Part shown: in pieces, positions 21,797 to 35,000 of the stretch
Position numbering within the stretch: position 1 is the first letter of the stretch
Layout: the number at the start of each line of letters is the position of its first letter
Source of the DNA: Lepturacanthus savala
Taxonomy: Eukaryota > Chordata > Actinopteri > Scombriformes > Trichiuridae
Reading direction: 5' to 3'
Assembly (NCBI GenBank): GCA_030544235.1
Contig: CM060476.1
Location: 25,198,233 to 25,262,232, forward strand
DNA length: 64,000 nt
Position numbers and translations under genes: made by a program
Notes under the pieces: model-generated
Database searches by the model: none
What the model was told of the DNA's origin: nothing
The model's input: only the letters and a program-made list of their open reading frames with translations

Positions 21797-24700
21797 GATA
21801 CACAGACAATTTTACCAGTAGAATGAGAGAAAAATATATGATTTACGTTAAAACAGTTCACCCTGCTTTGTCTAAGTCTCCCTGGCAACAGACTGTGATG
21901 AGAATGGAATGACGGTCACCCTATGGTGTGTGTGTCAGTGTGAATGTAGGTATGTGTGTATGTGTGTGTGTACATATATGTGCGTATGTGAGTGACAGTG
22001 GGTTGTCAGGTGGACTAAGTGTGTGTCTTCTCTTCTGCCATTGTGTCGCCTTTCATTACACATGCACATGCACACATTTATAGCATTATTAGCATAGTAA
22101 TAGCATCAGCAGCATATAAGAGTGGTTGCGATCTGTGTTTGTGGTCGAGCTGAAAGGGTTGCCATAGAGACCCAGCAGCTTAGTGTGAATCAGCATGTGA
22201 CTGAGGTGTTAAAGAAGCACACACAAATACACACACAAACACACACATCACAATCAAAAGGTCGAAAGCTCAGAAAAATATGTTCTGTAATATTTTGTCA
22301 GTTTATTCAGTGAAGGCCCATATTAACCTCTCTGAAATGAGAAAAAAGAAACCTTTATTCATTTTGTATATTTATCTTTTTGGCCCTTTTCCTTGCTCTG
22401 GTCCTTTTCTTTGGTTGTGGCATTAATGTAACAGTACATAGAGATTAACCAGAACAGCTAAATATAAGGAGCCTAAACACTTGACTCTAGCTGTGGGAAA
22501 TGATTTTCCAAAAGTGGAAATTCACTGGTATTTTCCTTTAAGATGAACTAGATGTGACCTCAGAGGCCTGTGTAAGCTTCACACGGACAACGCATACACA
22601 CATTATAGCTTATAGAGTAATTAGAGTAATTCTCTCTCTCTATACACATACGTGCGCACACACGCACACAAACACACATGCACACAAGCACACACAGGAG
22701 GATACAGACAGTTGTAGTTCAGCACTAACACAAAGCCACATGAAGCAAACTGAATAACTGATTCCTCACTCCAGTCTTTTGATGTAATAAGTAAACAACC
22801 TCATGCATTAACTGCTCAGTGAACAATAAATCAGGTTTAATGTACCAGACAGCCACTATGCTGTTTGCTGTTATGTATTTGTTTAGGAAACTGGTTGTGG
22901 TGGTTCATTCCAGTTTCTAAATGCAGTAAAAAGAGGTTTTATTGTAAGAAAAATTTTAAATTGATTAAAACGAAAATCCCCAAATTTTTGTTTACAAATC
23001 CAAAAGTTCTATTTGCAAATCTAAACTTTTTCTTTACAAAACCAAAAATTATTTTTTCCAAATTCTAAACCTTTACAAAGAAAATTACAGTAAATAAAAA
23101 GAAGATTCGCATACAAATAAAGGTTTAAAAAATCTATAAAATCTATATTTTGATTGCTATCTAGATCTATATTTTGATTTTGATATATTCTATAATTGAA
23201 TAATTAAGACATAATGAACTGGATGAGACAGCAAGCCAAACTTTTGGATTTGCAAATAAATGTTTCAGAATTGCAAAGAAAAGATTTGTTTTTGCAATTT
23301 TGCATTTTATTCAATCATTTATTTTGACTTACAATAAAACATTTTAATTTGTAGGTAGTTCTAAAGTTTTTTTTAACTGAAGAAGCTGTTTTTTTATCTT
23401 TACCTAAACTTTACCAAAAACCTTTAGTCACTTAAACATAATCAATCCTCATCCACAGCAATGGTAGTTTAAAAGTTTCTGTTTCTGTTACTGTTATAAC
23501 AGCTCTTGCCGGCACAGAAAAAAAAAAATAATATCACTGTCTTGATAGGAAAATGGTCATTTGGTTTATTTTCCTTGTTGTGAAGTTGCTGCTCTTTATT
23601 GTTTTTTGAGGCAAATAATGTGCATATTTTGACTCTAGATGTTCTCTACATGGGTGCAGCTGTGGTATTCACTGCAGTTGAAGGTTGTGCTGTTGCTGCT
23701 GTGAAATGCTGACCATGTGGCCATTTGGATTTGTTCTAATAAATTTTGCGCACTTTGACCAATCATCACATACCTTTACAGCTGGCCTCAGGAGGGCATC
23801 ACGCTCAGCAAATTTCAGTCTGAACAACCTTTTGGAGTACTATATATGTGGACTATATTTGGCACAGAGCCTCTGGATGGTGTCTGGAACAGGATCTTAA
23901 GTTTAAAGTCAAAAGAGTTTAATGTGAGTGATATATGAAACAATATGGGATTTTTTTTACTTGCAAAAACTATTGTTTAGTTTTAAGGTATATTTTTTAA
24001 GAGTGCCCAAATTCTTTTGTTAACTTTTCATCTGTAGATTGTATGAGCAAAGTTTTGTGCAGATGGCGCTTAAATTATAGGAGGAGTTTGAAAAAAAGAA
24101 TAGCTTTCGGACATGAATTATCAATAATATTAAAACCCACGCAAAACAATAGGGTTCCCAGCACCGCTGGTCCTGGAAAACATGCTTGCTTGCATATGCA
24201 TTTCCATGGGCCTGCAGGCTTGGCTTCCTAATAAGGGCTGCATTAAAAAATAAATGCAAAACATAGAGCATCTTAAAGTAAAGTGGGTGGATCATTATGA
24301 GCTCTTATATGTTTTTGTTGTTGTTGTGGCTTCAGAGTCCAATGTAACATTTTAGTTGTATATTTTCAGTGGTCTGGCAGACAAATAGTGAAAACAAATT
24401 TTTTCCATAATGTTGGTTTTTGTCCATTGTAGGGCTGAAAGGATTCCTCGACAAACCCAAATAACTTGGTTACTAAAAAGCCTTGATTTGTCAACTTTGT
24501 TTTGGGAAATGATTATTACTGTCACACATGCTTCATGGATCCACAGAAAGTCCATAAACTGTGGAGCCAGACTTTTGAGTTGTCTGTTTGTGAAACTAGA
24601 TTCAACTGAACAGAATTCAAGCCACAGGGAAAGTGAAACACTTCACCACATGCATTGAATTTAGACTGTGGGACCACTGAGAATAAATAGCAAGGTGCAA

Positions 24701-24908
24701 AGAGTAGAGTACAGACTCTGGAAAAACACAGAGATTGTCAAAAGTATAGGATCATTTCAAGTCCAAACAAAATGAAACTCTGTACCATACAGTGTAAAAC
24801 TGAACTGACCAACCACAAAAACACAACTTTAATGCTTCAGTATCTCAGCACAAAGCATCCAATCCAGAAGACACAAGATAACATTAGCATTACCATAGCA
24901 CCCAAATA
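21797..24908. other. Intergenic sequence, no gene recognised
   Basis: Contains TG/CA-rich tracts (21925-21990, 22220-22250, 22650-22700) and AT-rich sequence. The stretch 22960-23340 repeatedly uses TTTGCAAAT/TTTACAAA words on both strands without a clean unit. Confidence 0.45.
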
Positions 24909-24985
24909 CTCAATTAATGAAAACAATAATCAACAGAATACTCAATTAATGAAAACAATAATTAACAGAATACTCAATTAATAAA
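24909..24985. repeat. 32-bp tandem repeat, about 2.4 units
   Basis: The unit ACTCAATTAATGAAAACAAT plus AATCAACAGAAT occurs twice, followed by a shortened third unit. Only one base differs between the first two units. Confidence 0.8.
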
Positions 24986-25429
24986 ATAATCATCAGCTAT
25001 GACCTTAATTCATTGGCTACCACAGTGAACCTTGGTTGTTTTCCCTTTAGTTATGGACATGGTGTGTTTACATATTATAAATATACAAAATAGTAAATCA
25101 GCCACATAATGGTGTAGTTATACATGGTGTATAAATGTAGGTTTCCCTATATTTTGTGTAAAGCCAGAGTATGGAATACATAGGGAAAAGTATGGTTGAG
25201 CCTGATAATAAACTTAAGATAAGTTTATGCTAAGAACTATGACAGTTCCATGAGACTTGTAGAAAAGCAGAAGAAAGAACGTGATGGCATTTGTTTGCGT
25301 AAGCGTGTTCACTCTGATCTGGTTCTGCATGATTCACCTGTGAATCACCCGTCTGGCTTTGCCCCCCTCAGCAGGCCCGATGCTCTCTTTTTTCTTCTTG
25401 TCTATTTTTAAGTCTAACTTTACATTTTA

Positions 25430-25433
<4 letters not shown>

Positions 25434-25475
<42 letters not shown>
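25434..25475. repeat. (TA)n microsatellite
   Basis: About 40 bp of uninterrupted AT dinucleotides. Confidence 0.95.
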
Positions 25476-25477
<2 letters not shown>

Positions 25478-26973
25478 GTTTAGTTATAAAACTACATTTA
25501 ATGCTATGAAACAAAGAGGAATGTTCCTCCCGTTATTCTAAAATGGATACCCATGACTCTGACTGGCCTGACTGCATAAACTTTAACTGGCCATGGGGCC
25601 AGCAATTATTTTGGAGTGGGTTGCTCATGATTGCTCAAAAGAGTTATTCTTTGTCTTGTAGTAGTGTTTGTTCTCAGAACATATGAGACATACTGGTTTA
25701 GAACATATGAGGCACACTGGTGTCATTTGGTAGCTATTTTCAATGGCTCATGCGTCTAGGTTTACCCCAAGGGCCAAACTCCAGCGCTGAGGAGAGGGTC
25801 CAATGCACGCAAAGTGACAAAAATTGCAGTTCCTCAAATGGGCATTTGGTGAGAGATGATTTTTTTCTTTATAACATACTCATAGTTATAGTTAAGGAAT
25901 TACAGCTTTGAGTAACCAGTGGCTCATAACTAAGAGACTGCAGCTTGTTGTCTACTTGGCTCAGCTCCCTCCCAGCTCCACACTCTCAACCTAATCTGTT
26001 TATGGGAGCGACGTTTCTGGTTTAAAGAAACAAGATGGCGACACCTGCATTTGAGAGTGGAAAATTACTCAACACTTTTTTTGTGTGTGTATTTTCTTAT
26101 TGTGCTCGCTTCTGAAACACTTCCAGCTGCGTTGTTTACCTTACACTTTGCTTGTGTTCCCTGTGGAATCCAGGAGTTAGAGCCTGTCCAATCTTGATTA
26201 AAAGGGCTGTTTTGGCTGTTTAAATTTCTCCTTTTCTCTCATCACTGTCTGGAGTTGCAATGCTTATCAAATGCACAGAATTTATTAGCTGAATACTATC
26301 ACATAAGAAAATTTACAATGCATTCTAATGGTTGAATTTCCTTGACCAATAAAGCCTGGTCCCAAGCAATATAAATGGACTTAATACAAGTTCCTTATCA
26401 AGTGTGTCAAATGTGGATGAATGTTTCTTGATACATGTGAGGGACATACTGTGTATACACACACATATAGACAGAGATTCCTGGAATTATATGCATGGTA
26501 ATATCCTATTCTGTGCAATGATCAACTAGTTTTTAGCGGTGGATATTGTCAGAATATGTTAATGTAATATATGTCCGAATACATACAGTAAATAAATCCA
26601 GTGGAAAAAAGAATGCATACATGCACTCATAGTTTGAGATTAAACTTTAGGAACCTTACAGTATAAATGCTCACTTTTTGTTGACATTGTCATAAATGTG
26701 GTAATTGTACTTTATATTTATAGAGGGATTAGTGGGTGGTGGTGTAGGAAGTGCTTTATATCTAAAAATGTTCTTTTCCACCATGTAACATACATACGGA
26801 GGAGTATTAGAGCCACTGAGGGGTAAAGAAAATGTTTTTATTCATTCACAGAAAACGTCACAATTCTGACTTTTTACTAGAATGATACAAAAAAGATCCC
26901 TTATTTATTTATTTTATTTTTTTTCCAGTGGCCCTAATACTCTCTACGCACACACTTTGACAACATCAGCAAC

Positions 26974-27040
26974 AATTATATATATCATATATATATCATA
27001 TATATATATATATATATGAATGCTTTCACTTGTTCAGCTG

Positions 27041-27106
<66 letters not shown>

Positions 27107-27108
27107 AG
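26974..27108. repeat. (TA)n microsatellite with an embedded unique segment
   Basis: Two AT-dinucleotide tracts (26974-27017 and 27050-27108) flank a 30-bp non-repetitive insert and a short CA run. The insert is also found at 28719-28749. Confidence 0.9.
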
Positions 27109-28859
27109 CAAACAGATTAGTGATTAGATTAAATAGAAAGTCCCCTCAGTATAAATTGTAGAGAAAAAAAGCAGAAATGTGAATGTAAACTCTGGGCTGA
27201 ACATTCACATGATACACTCAGCTCTGCACTTCACTCAGGTCAGTGCTGTTTGATAAATAACACATATATAACAGAGGAATGGATATTATGTGTAAATAAA
27301 AATAAATAAATAAAAACCCAAGGTATCTACAAGGTTAATGTACTTGAGGGTAAACTTACTATCACTCAAACCAGATCCACACCTCACATCCACCTGAAGG
27401 AGCATAGAGAAACTTCATCTTTCCTCTACAAATATGCTACTACTTGCACAACTTAACCAGGATAAAACATGCAGACTGGCCTTACTCCTACTAAGAACAC
27501 CAAACACTAGACACACACACAGACACACACAGGATACCTGACATTAGATGAAAGGGTTTCATCTTCCACTCCCTCTTTGTCTCTCTTTCTGTCTCTGGAA
27601 TCAACTGTTGCCTCTGCATCCTAAAGCTCCACAGTACCAACGTTTCCTCCCGACAACCTGGAGACGCCACCCACACCCAGCATGGAGGGAATGTGGATGT
27701 GGGCGCTGCAGCCACGCTGATGTGTGAGGGCCCCAGGGACAGCTGGCTATTGTGCCAGCAGGGCTCCAATAAGCTCACGCACACACCCGGACACACACAC
27801 TGGGTGAATGAACGCATGCACGAGCACACCCCCACACACAGAAACAAGGCTCATCTTTCTTTGCTGAGATACAATATTGCTCGTTCTGCTTCACCGGCTG
27901 CGACCGATCCTTCACCTCACAGCACCAGCTGAGCCTGACTTCTGTCCCACCCACTCACATGCACTGAGCTGATTGTCTGACCTTGTCTTTGTTTAACTGA
28001 AAAAAAACTGACATCTTGGCAGTATCAATTATTCACACTGAGACTATGAGCTATAAAGGGAGCCATCTTACCTTTAGTAGTGTGTGGCTGAGTATGTAGA
28101 GTTATTGTCGGCCTACTCTGTCTGTTTTGCCTCCATCTACCACCGCCATCCGTGCAGCCTGCTGTCTGAGGTCATTCCTAAATTGTTGCCTACTCTCTTG
28201 AACCTCAGGAGAGAAGAGGAGGAACCTGATCACTATGGTGGACAGCATTGAATTGAAGGAGGGGAGGGTTGGGAGCCCCTGGGGTGGAATGTGATCCATT
28301 CATTATTACATCATTACACTAAAGTTTAACAGATATTTCATGGTTGTTTAAAAAAACTCTTTGGGCTTGGAGCTGCTATGCTGATAAGATGACATGAAAT
28401 AAATATTCAAGGGAAGCTGAGGTGCCAGGAAAAGCCTTGCCAGATTGAGGGGGGCATCAAATGTGGTATAGTGGCTGAGGTCAGAACTGCAGATCACATT
28501 AAATACAGGAAAGGTAAAAAACAAAAAAAAGAAAAAAAAAGAAAAGAAAAGTCCATATGCCTCTATCTACAAAAGAATAACTTTTTTACATATCAATATG
28601 CCAGGGAGGACACACTGATGTACTGCATTATGGGCACGGAAGATGCACTGGATACACTGGGTGACAGGCTTTAATTAGAAGCAAAGGTATATTTGTACAA
28701 TACGGTACATCTGATTAGATGAATGCTTTCACTTGTTCAGCTGCACACAGATTTCAAAATCTCAAAATCCATCTTGTTTTGCAAATATTATGAAAATAAA
28801 TTAGTTCTCTTAAATGCATTTCTAAAAAACATATTAGGCAAACGTTAGGTAGTACTGAA
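27109..28859. other. Intergenic sequence, no confirmed gene
   Basis: Includes a GC-richer island (about 27600-27950) and an open minus-strand stretch (about 28102-28299). Neither has a recognisable product or a convincing pair of splice sites. Confidence 0.4.
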
Positions 28860-29312
28860 TGAAAAGGCTGGGATGAGGGAAGTTGTCTGAAGGATGCAGC
28901 AGAGGACTGACAGATGGATCATGATGCAGCATCTGCATCAGTCTGTCGTTGTGGTGAAGGAGTGGAGCCAAAAGGCAAAGGTCTCGATTTCCCTGTCAAT
29001 CTACCTCCACCTTTGGCCAAAAGCTGTAGGTAGTGACTGAAAGAACAGGGTGTCTGTCTCCCTTAGAGACAGGCTGAGAAGCTTGGTCATCAGGGAGGGG
29101 CTGAGAGTAAAGCCACTGCTCCTTGGTGTCAGCCAATGAGATGGCTCAGGCATTTAGTGGGGAGCCTCCTGGTCTCCTCCCTGGTGAGGGGTCCTGTGCC
29201 AACCACCAGAGAGGAGACTCAGGACACGCTGGAGAGGCCGGGCTTCTCTGCTTAGGCTACTGCCCCCATGACCTGTCCTGGACAAGCAGAATAAAATGGA
29301 TGAATCTATAAC
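28860..29312 (+). pseudogene. Non-LTR retrotransposon 3' end (C-terminal ORF fragment)
   Basis: Broken translation shows SVVVVKEWSQKAKVSISLSI, then VSLRDRLRSLVIREGLRVKP, RTRWRGRASLLRLLPP and a final sequence ending in AAATGGATGA. This is the C-terminal tail of a widespread fish LINE ORF, downstream of the reverse transcriptase. Several stops and internal deletions (around 29040, 29140 and 29230) make it non-functional. The last part is homologous to the 111-bp insert at 56506-56616. Confidence 0.8.
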
Positions 29313-32300
29313 GAAAGCCATGTAGTTTCTGAATGTGTCTTTATTTTCTATGGACAATGGCTAGTTATATCCCCCAGCTCCCCTCGCCCTCCTTGTACCT
29401 GCACACAAGCTTGGATGCTACCTGCTTCAGACAGTTTACCTGCAGTTAATCAGAATTTAGGAATCAGAGCTGGAATTGACATCAAACCCGAGTTGACCAC
29501 ATTCCAGTTTATCAAGTTAGAAAACCAAGCCTAGATAATTTAGCCATTATTAGCAGCAATTGTGCATTGCACATTATTTTGTGCATAAAAACACAATAGA
29601 AACATGCCTTATACTGTGTGTATGACTGATTTAATGAGACAGACCTTCCCTAGTTCCAAAAGGCTTAAATGATGAACTTGCTCTTTATGTTTTTCTAAAG
29701 ATATCTACTTAATGTATTTTTATGATTATTTAAGCTTTTCTATGACTATTTTTCTATTAAGCTTTCTTAGGACTATTTTTCTAAGACATTTAAATGCACT
29801 GCTGACTGATATGATGTGTAGCTCCTTTGGATATTTATCTTACTTCCATATGGCTTGGTTATTTAATTTACTTGTAACATTTCTCGAAGACTAGATTGTT
29901 CTGGATCTTGCTGTTTGGGTTACACCGTATTTTAGGGATGTTTCATCTACTTTGTATTTATTTGTACTGGTGTTTTCCTTTTTCTGACATTATCCCCCCT
30001 TTGTTTCCACTACCCTTGTATTGACTCTACATATTTTATTGTCTTTTTGTTGTGTGAAAAAATTATATTGTCTCTGTGTTAATGACATGTCTGACAGAAA
30101 GAGATGTGATTGGTCCACATATACCCAAAACCACATTTAAACTGTGCTTCCTTCCTCCCTGTTAAAGCTATCTGATGGAGGTCTGAGTACCAAAACGTTG
30201 TATCATTAGATTCATTCTTTTGCTAATGATTGACAGTGTGCTGGAGTTCCTTTTTCTTGCAACTTATTATGGCAATTGGGATCAGCCTGTTAGTATCAGT
30301 AAAGGCAGACAGACACACAACCATAAACCCAGAGGGAAATATTAGTGGATTCCAGGGAATTCTTGATGTATATTTTCAGAGAATGTCTGCAATGCATTTA
30401 TGTATTGATCAGTTTGGCCATAAATCAATCATTCAGTGCACCAAATCAAACCAATGAATCAAAATCACTAAAAATAAAACATTTTTGTCTTTATAAAGAA
30501 AATATGTAAACTCCACACTGCAGCAACTGGTGCCTGTGGAGGCACTCTAATTTTCACCAGAGCAAAATAGTGGCCTGATCTAAATTGTACCTCACTGCAC
30601 AATGACTAAATCTGCTATAAAGTGATAAGAATTGATGGGGAATGATTTTTTTTGTGGTGACACACAGGAAACAAAAGGGCCAGACTTAATGGAGGTCTAC
30701 AGTTACAGCAGCCAGATGTCTTCCTTTACATCAGCCACTCCATTATTTATGAGAGGAAAAGAGCTTGCAAGCTGCTGCTCACAGCCAGACATGGTGGCTG
30801 TGGTTATGGCAAATAAACTACAGTCAAGGTATGGTAACAAACAAGCCTTAAATGTGCCTTCAGTTCAGCAGCCTCTGTCCCAGCTTTAATAATGACTCAC
30901 AAAGATGTAGGCTACAGTTTCTTTAACAAAACAAAAAATCCCAACACTTAGTCACTGTATACTGAAAAAAGTGTTTACTACTATTTTCAGTGGCAGACTC
31001 ACCCCCATTTGATGCCTTTAGTGAATGGTTTTGGCTGCAGAATGGTGTGTGGTAGTAGGGTTGAGTTAATGTGGTCATTTTAATGAAGGTACATATCACC
31101 CAGTACAACAGTGTAGCGTATTGCTGTATTTTTAATTACTTAAAAAAAATTAATTAAATCAATCATTCTAAAGGAATGTAACAGGTGCATCAGGCTTTTA
31201 TGGTAGTTGTTATTAGTAGTATATGAATTTAGTATTGGTTTTGATTTAATATTGGTTTTGGTATATTTATTTTTGTTTATTTTAAATATATATTTTTATC
31301 ATCACTGACTTGCAATGTTAGCAATTAAAGTTAGCCTACTAGTCATTTTTGTCCTCATTCTTTGCAGATTCTAATTCCCTCTATGGTAATGATACATAGA
31401 AACAAGTCAAGGTGACTGACTGGCTGACCCATATACTCACTAGGTAGCTACTAGCTACTATCCAAACATTGGCGACAAAGACGATGGTATAGGCTGGGCT
31501 AGCATCCAGCCAAAAATATACACATCAAGTGTATCTCAGAAAAGCAAAACAGCTATTAGCATTCACTTTATATTCTCCTCCCATTCATTCTGAATACATT
31601 AATGCTCATTAAACAGAAAATGAATGTACTGAGGTCTACTGTCTAATCTGTGAATGCACCTGAACAACACAATAGAGCACAGGAAAACATCTTAACACAT
31701 TAACAATATTTGACTGAAAGCTTTAGTGATATTGCACAGCTGATTGATCATAATTATGTCATATTTAAAAGATAATGCCGCTGTTCATGTGATTTGTGGG
31801 CAGAGGTGATGTCAGTTAACATGAATGGGTAAAAAGGTCAACAGCCTTTGAGTTAGCCTATGCACATTTGCTTTGGTAACTGTCCACAGCCTATAATGAA
31901 AAACAGGGCAGTGCAGTGTATGACAAAGCAGCCATTCACTGCTCAAACAAAGCTGAAGATAATACTCTGACTTTCTCTGGGGGAATAGCACAAAACCTGC
32001 ATAGCTAATGGACAACAATTCATTAATTTCAATAGAACACAGTGGAAAAAAGCAAACTGCTCGATTAAAACCATGTCACTACAGACAACATCTGAGGCCT
32101 GTGCCACAAACTTACTTGCTTAACTGAGGCTGGTAACTGCTCTCATGAAGCTGAAATCAGCTCTCTCATCTCTGAATAAAAGTGAAAATAGTGTATTTGT
32201 TGGGACCAATCCAATTATAACTGGACTACTGAAACGCATGTATAGGCGTTAGTTCTCCAACTCCGATTAAGACACTGAGATAACTAGAATTAGATTTTAC

Positions 32301-32619
32301 CTGGCATGTATACACCTTATTCTGACTAAAGCTGGACAATGCATGAGTAGATAGGGACAAAGTGGAGCAAAGAAGCCACCAGAACTGGCCAAGTAAAGAG
32401 GAAAAAAATTGGCGTTCGCACCAATTCAATGTATTTTCACATAATGCCACCAGCAAGTATGATTAATTAAAAAGAATTCATTAGGCTTATTTAGTTGCTT
32501 ATATTATTATTTTTTTTAAAGGTGACAGTCAGAACAATACTTAATATAGTGGTAAAATGCCAAAAAAGAAATAAGGCTAAAGGCTAAAACAACATACTAT
32601 TAAGTGAAAATGGAAGGTC
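29313..32619. other. Intergenic sequence with a possible retroelement tail
   Basis: Near 30160-30262 the sequence has CTGATGGAGGTCTGAGTACC, then AAAACGTTGTA and GTGCTGGAGTTCCTTTTTCT. This is reminiscent of 3' ends of fish Penelope-like or LINE elements, but no coding part adjoins it. No host exon was seen in the remainder. Confidence 0.4.
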
Positions 32620-32930
32620 ATGGATGCAAAGAACGTCATTTTCACAGAAAAATGAATCTTGCATCCATCCCAATAAGGAGTACATGGAGTCCTTGGAAGA
32701 AAGGTTTGTTCCTATGATCCTCTCTGCAGACGTTATGACCCTTTGCAAGGCCTTCCTCTCTGCCTGTGGTGGTTGCCATACAGACAGTGATGCCTGCAGC
32801 ATGGATGCTTTCTATCAGGCCAGGGTTAAGTCCAGCTTTCCTGAGGATCCTGATGAAATAGAGCCTTTTCTGGGCTTTTTCCACTGTAGCTGTGGTGTTC
32901 AGAGTGCAACTCAGGTTAGATGTGATGAGA
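32620..32930 (-). pseudogene. Non-LTR retrotransposon reverse-transcriptase C-terminal fragment
   Basis: The minus-strand translation in two frames gives LNTTATVEKAQKRLYFIRIL with RKAGL, then ERKALQRVITSAERIIGTNL. These are hallmarks of the end of the reverse-transcriptase ORF in fish CR1/L2/Rex1-like LINEs. A frameshift near 32780 separates the two parts. The segment ends in a CTGT/CT simple repeat on its 5' side. Confidence 0.8.
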
Positions 32931-32942
32931 TTATTTGATGGA

Positions 32943-32960
32943 TCTGTCTGTCTGTCTGTC

Positions 32961-33009
<49 letters not shown>
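32943..33009. repeat. (CTGT)n/(CT)n simple repeat
   Basis: CTGT units followed by about 30 bp of CT dinucleotides. It separates two unrelated minus-strand LINE pieces. Confidence 0.95.
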
Positions 33010-33012
<3 letters not shown>

Positions 33013-33014
33013 AA

Positions 33015-33655
33015 CCTCGGAGGGGCACCACAGATGATTTGTTAACTAGCTCTCTCCATTGCTCTCTGTGCTTGGCAGTTCTCATTGCCTCATAGAGTTT
33101 CAAGTGAGTTCATTCTCAGATGTTATCTTCCTCTCTTTACTTTTGTGTCTTTCCACCTTGTATGGTTCCTTGTAAAATGATCTTTGCAAGGCCAGAGGAT
33201 GTGATGATGCATCCATACCACCTCAGTTTCCACTTTATTACAGTGGTAAGCTCATTGTTTGAGCTGATGGCTTGGTTTGATCTTTGCCAGATATCCCTGT
33301 GTGTGACATGTTGGGTGTTGGTACTCATGAGTCTACTCATTTCCTCTTCATGCTCTGTAGTCTCTTCTGTGGCTCAGCTATAGGGGTCCAAGTTTCACAA
33401 GCATATAGAAGGACTGATGTGACAAGTGAGTGGAGTAGTCTCACCTTTAATGCAATATTGATGTTTTTATCTTTCCATATGGGCTTGAGTTTTGCCAGAG
33501 CAGCAGTTGTTTGGTGATACTGGCACGGACTTCCTGTTTGGATCCTTTTTCAGACAGCATTGCTTGTTGTTGCTTGTTGACTTTGATGGCTGACAGGATG
33601 CCCCTGTTCATCAATTTGTTTTTTTCCCATATAGATTTCCATTCCACGTGCTGTT
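33015..33655 (-). pseudogene. Second non-LTR retrotransposon fragment, ORF C-terminus
   Basis: In minus-strand order the broken translation reads SEKGSKQEVRASI (near 33545), IALKVRLLHSLVTSVLLYAC (near 33440), then VIKWKLRWYGCIITSSGLAK with IILQGTIQGG (near 33180), and REQWRELVNKSSVVPLRG (near 33040). The order matches the thumb and C-terminal region of the LINE type whose ORF ends in a W-x3-V-x3-SSVVPxR signature. Several frameshifts and a stop are present. It is a different lineage from the fragment at 32620-32930. Confidence 0.8.
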
Positions 33656-33970
33656 GCCTCACAGCAAGTAGGTCGTAGGTTCAAGACCTTGGTCTGGGAT
33701 CTTTCTGTGTAGGGTTTGCATATTCTCCCAGTGTCTACATGAGTTCTCTCTGGATTCTCCGGCTTCTTCCCACAGCCCAAAAACATGCTGAGGTTAATTG
33801 GAGACACTAAATTGCCCATAGGTGTGAGTGTGTGAGTGAATGGTGAGTGTGCTCCATGATAGGCTGGCGACCATCTGGGGTGTATCCCTGCCTCTCACCT
33901 GTAATGCGCTAGGATCGGCTCCAGCAGACCCCTGTGACCCTAATGAGGAATAAGGGGGTATAGAAAATCA
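33650..33970 (+). mobile_element. SINE copy
   Basis: Same family as 17364-17736. It starts at CTGTTGCCTCACAGCAAGTA, includes GGTTCAAGACC, TCTCCCAGTGTCTACATGAG and GGTTAATTGGAGACACTAAA, and ends with GAATAAGGGGGTATAGAAAA. The tRNA-like 5' end is truncated. It directly abuts the LINE fragment. Confidence 0.8.
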
Positions 33971-34114
33971 AAACAGGGATTGGTAATTGGTCTCTGCTGA
34001 GTTCCTTCATGGTCTGCTAGAGCATCCATCATGATAGTCTCCAGAAAGTGAAGAGAATAGGGCATCCTTGGTGTACTCAATTTCTTGAAGTAGAAGAATA
34101 CAAAGAAGAGGTGG

Positions 34115-34220
34115 TGTTGTAAAGCAGAAGTAATTAGGGGGCGAATAATTGTTTCTCCAGTAGGTGCTGTTATATGACCATTATGGCCAGCAAGGATGAT
34201 TGATGAAGAAGACTGGAGGT
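34115..34220. repeat. Fragment related to the TA-flanked MITE at 39829-40682
   Basis: AAGCAGAAGTAATTAGGGGG followed by TAGGTGCTGTTATATGACCA and TTATGGCCAGCAAG parallels 39960-40045 of the later element. The termini are absent. Confidence 0.65.
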
Positions 34221-35000
34221 TCCACAGAGGTTCCGAAGACTGTTGTTCTCCCTGTGACTGAGAGGGATGTATCGTTTTGCTAATATAGATAAAAAGTGGA
34301 AACTCAGCATCTGTGATTTGTGGTCATTTTTATTGGCAAGTTACCACATATTTTTGGAGGAATACGAAGAAGAATTATCAGTGTATCATTCGTTCATTCC
34401 ATATCCGTTTTGGAATCCAAAATCGGAAAATTAGCAAAACTCTCATTCAAAAAACTCTCATTTGAAGGCTGACAGCTTCAGAGCACCCGGACTATACCGG
34501 CAACGTGACCGTGCCCATGGTGCCAGGCACCAGTCTCAATACACGTGTAAACCACGGATGTAATCTACCTGCCACTGTAGCAGCACCGGCGAAGGCAGCA
34601 GTGCTGAATACACGCATAAACCACGGATGTAAACAACCCACTGCTGCTGCCTTTGCCAGTGCTGCTGAATACACATTTAAAGAGATAAACAACACGCCGG
34701 TGTGGCTGTCATCGGAGCTGGGTGCTCCGAAGCATCAGACCTGACGATACACACGCACAAGAATGGGGAAAATGAGTGCTAAGAAGCTAACATGGAGCTA
34801 ACACTATTACATACATACGCAAGTGAAGTTTTATGTGTATGTGTCCATGTTAGCGTTAGCTCCATGCTAGCCACTAGCTGAACTTTTCAAACTTCATCAA
34901 ATGTTTTATTTATTTAATTTAATATTAAACGGCCACCACAAACACTTTGTGTTTCCATGGTTTCTGACCTTCAACCAATCACTAACTGTGTCGTGCTGAC
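34221..35000. other. Left flank of the hAT element
   Basis: Contains two copies of an ACACGTGTAAACCACGGATG/ACACGCATAAACCACGGATG motif (34540-34560 and 34611-34631) within an imperfect duplication of about 70 bp. The 5' terminus of the hAT element should lie here, but no CATGGGTCTCAAAC match was found. Confidence 0.4.

Noticed and set aside
27491..27932. GC-richer stretch with open frames on both strands, possible exon
   Set aside because: No matching acceptor and donor in one frame, and the translation has no recognisable domain. Left as unresolved intergenic sequence.
28102..28299. Minus-strand open frame ending VQESRQQFRNDLRQQAARMA, possible terminal exon
   Set aside because: A polypyrimidine-AG precedes the segment, but no partner exon, family match or poly-A context was found.
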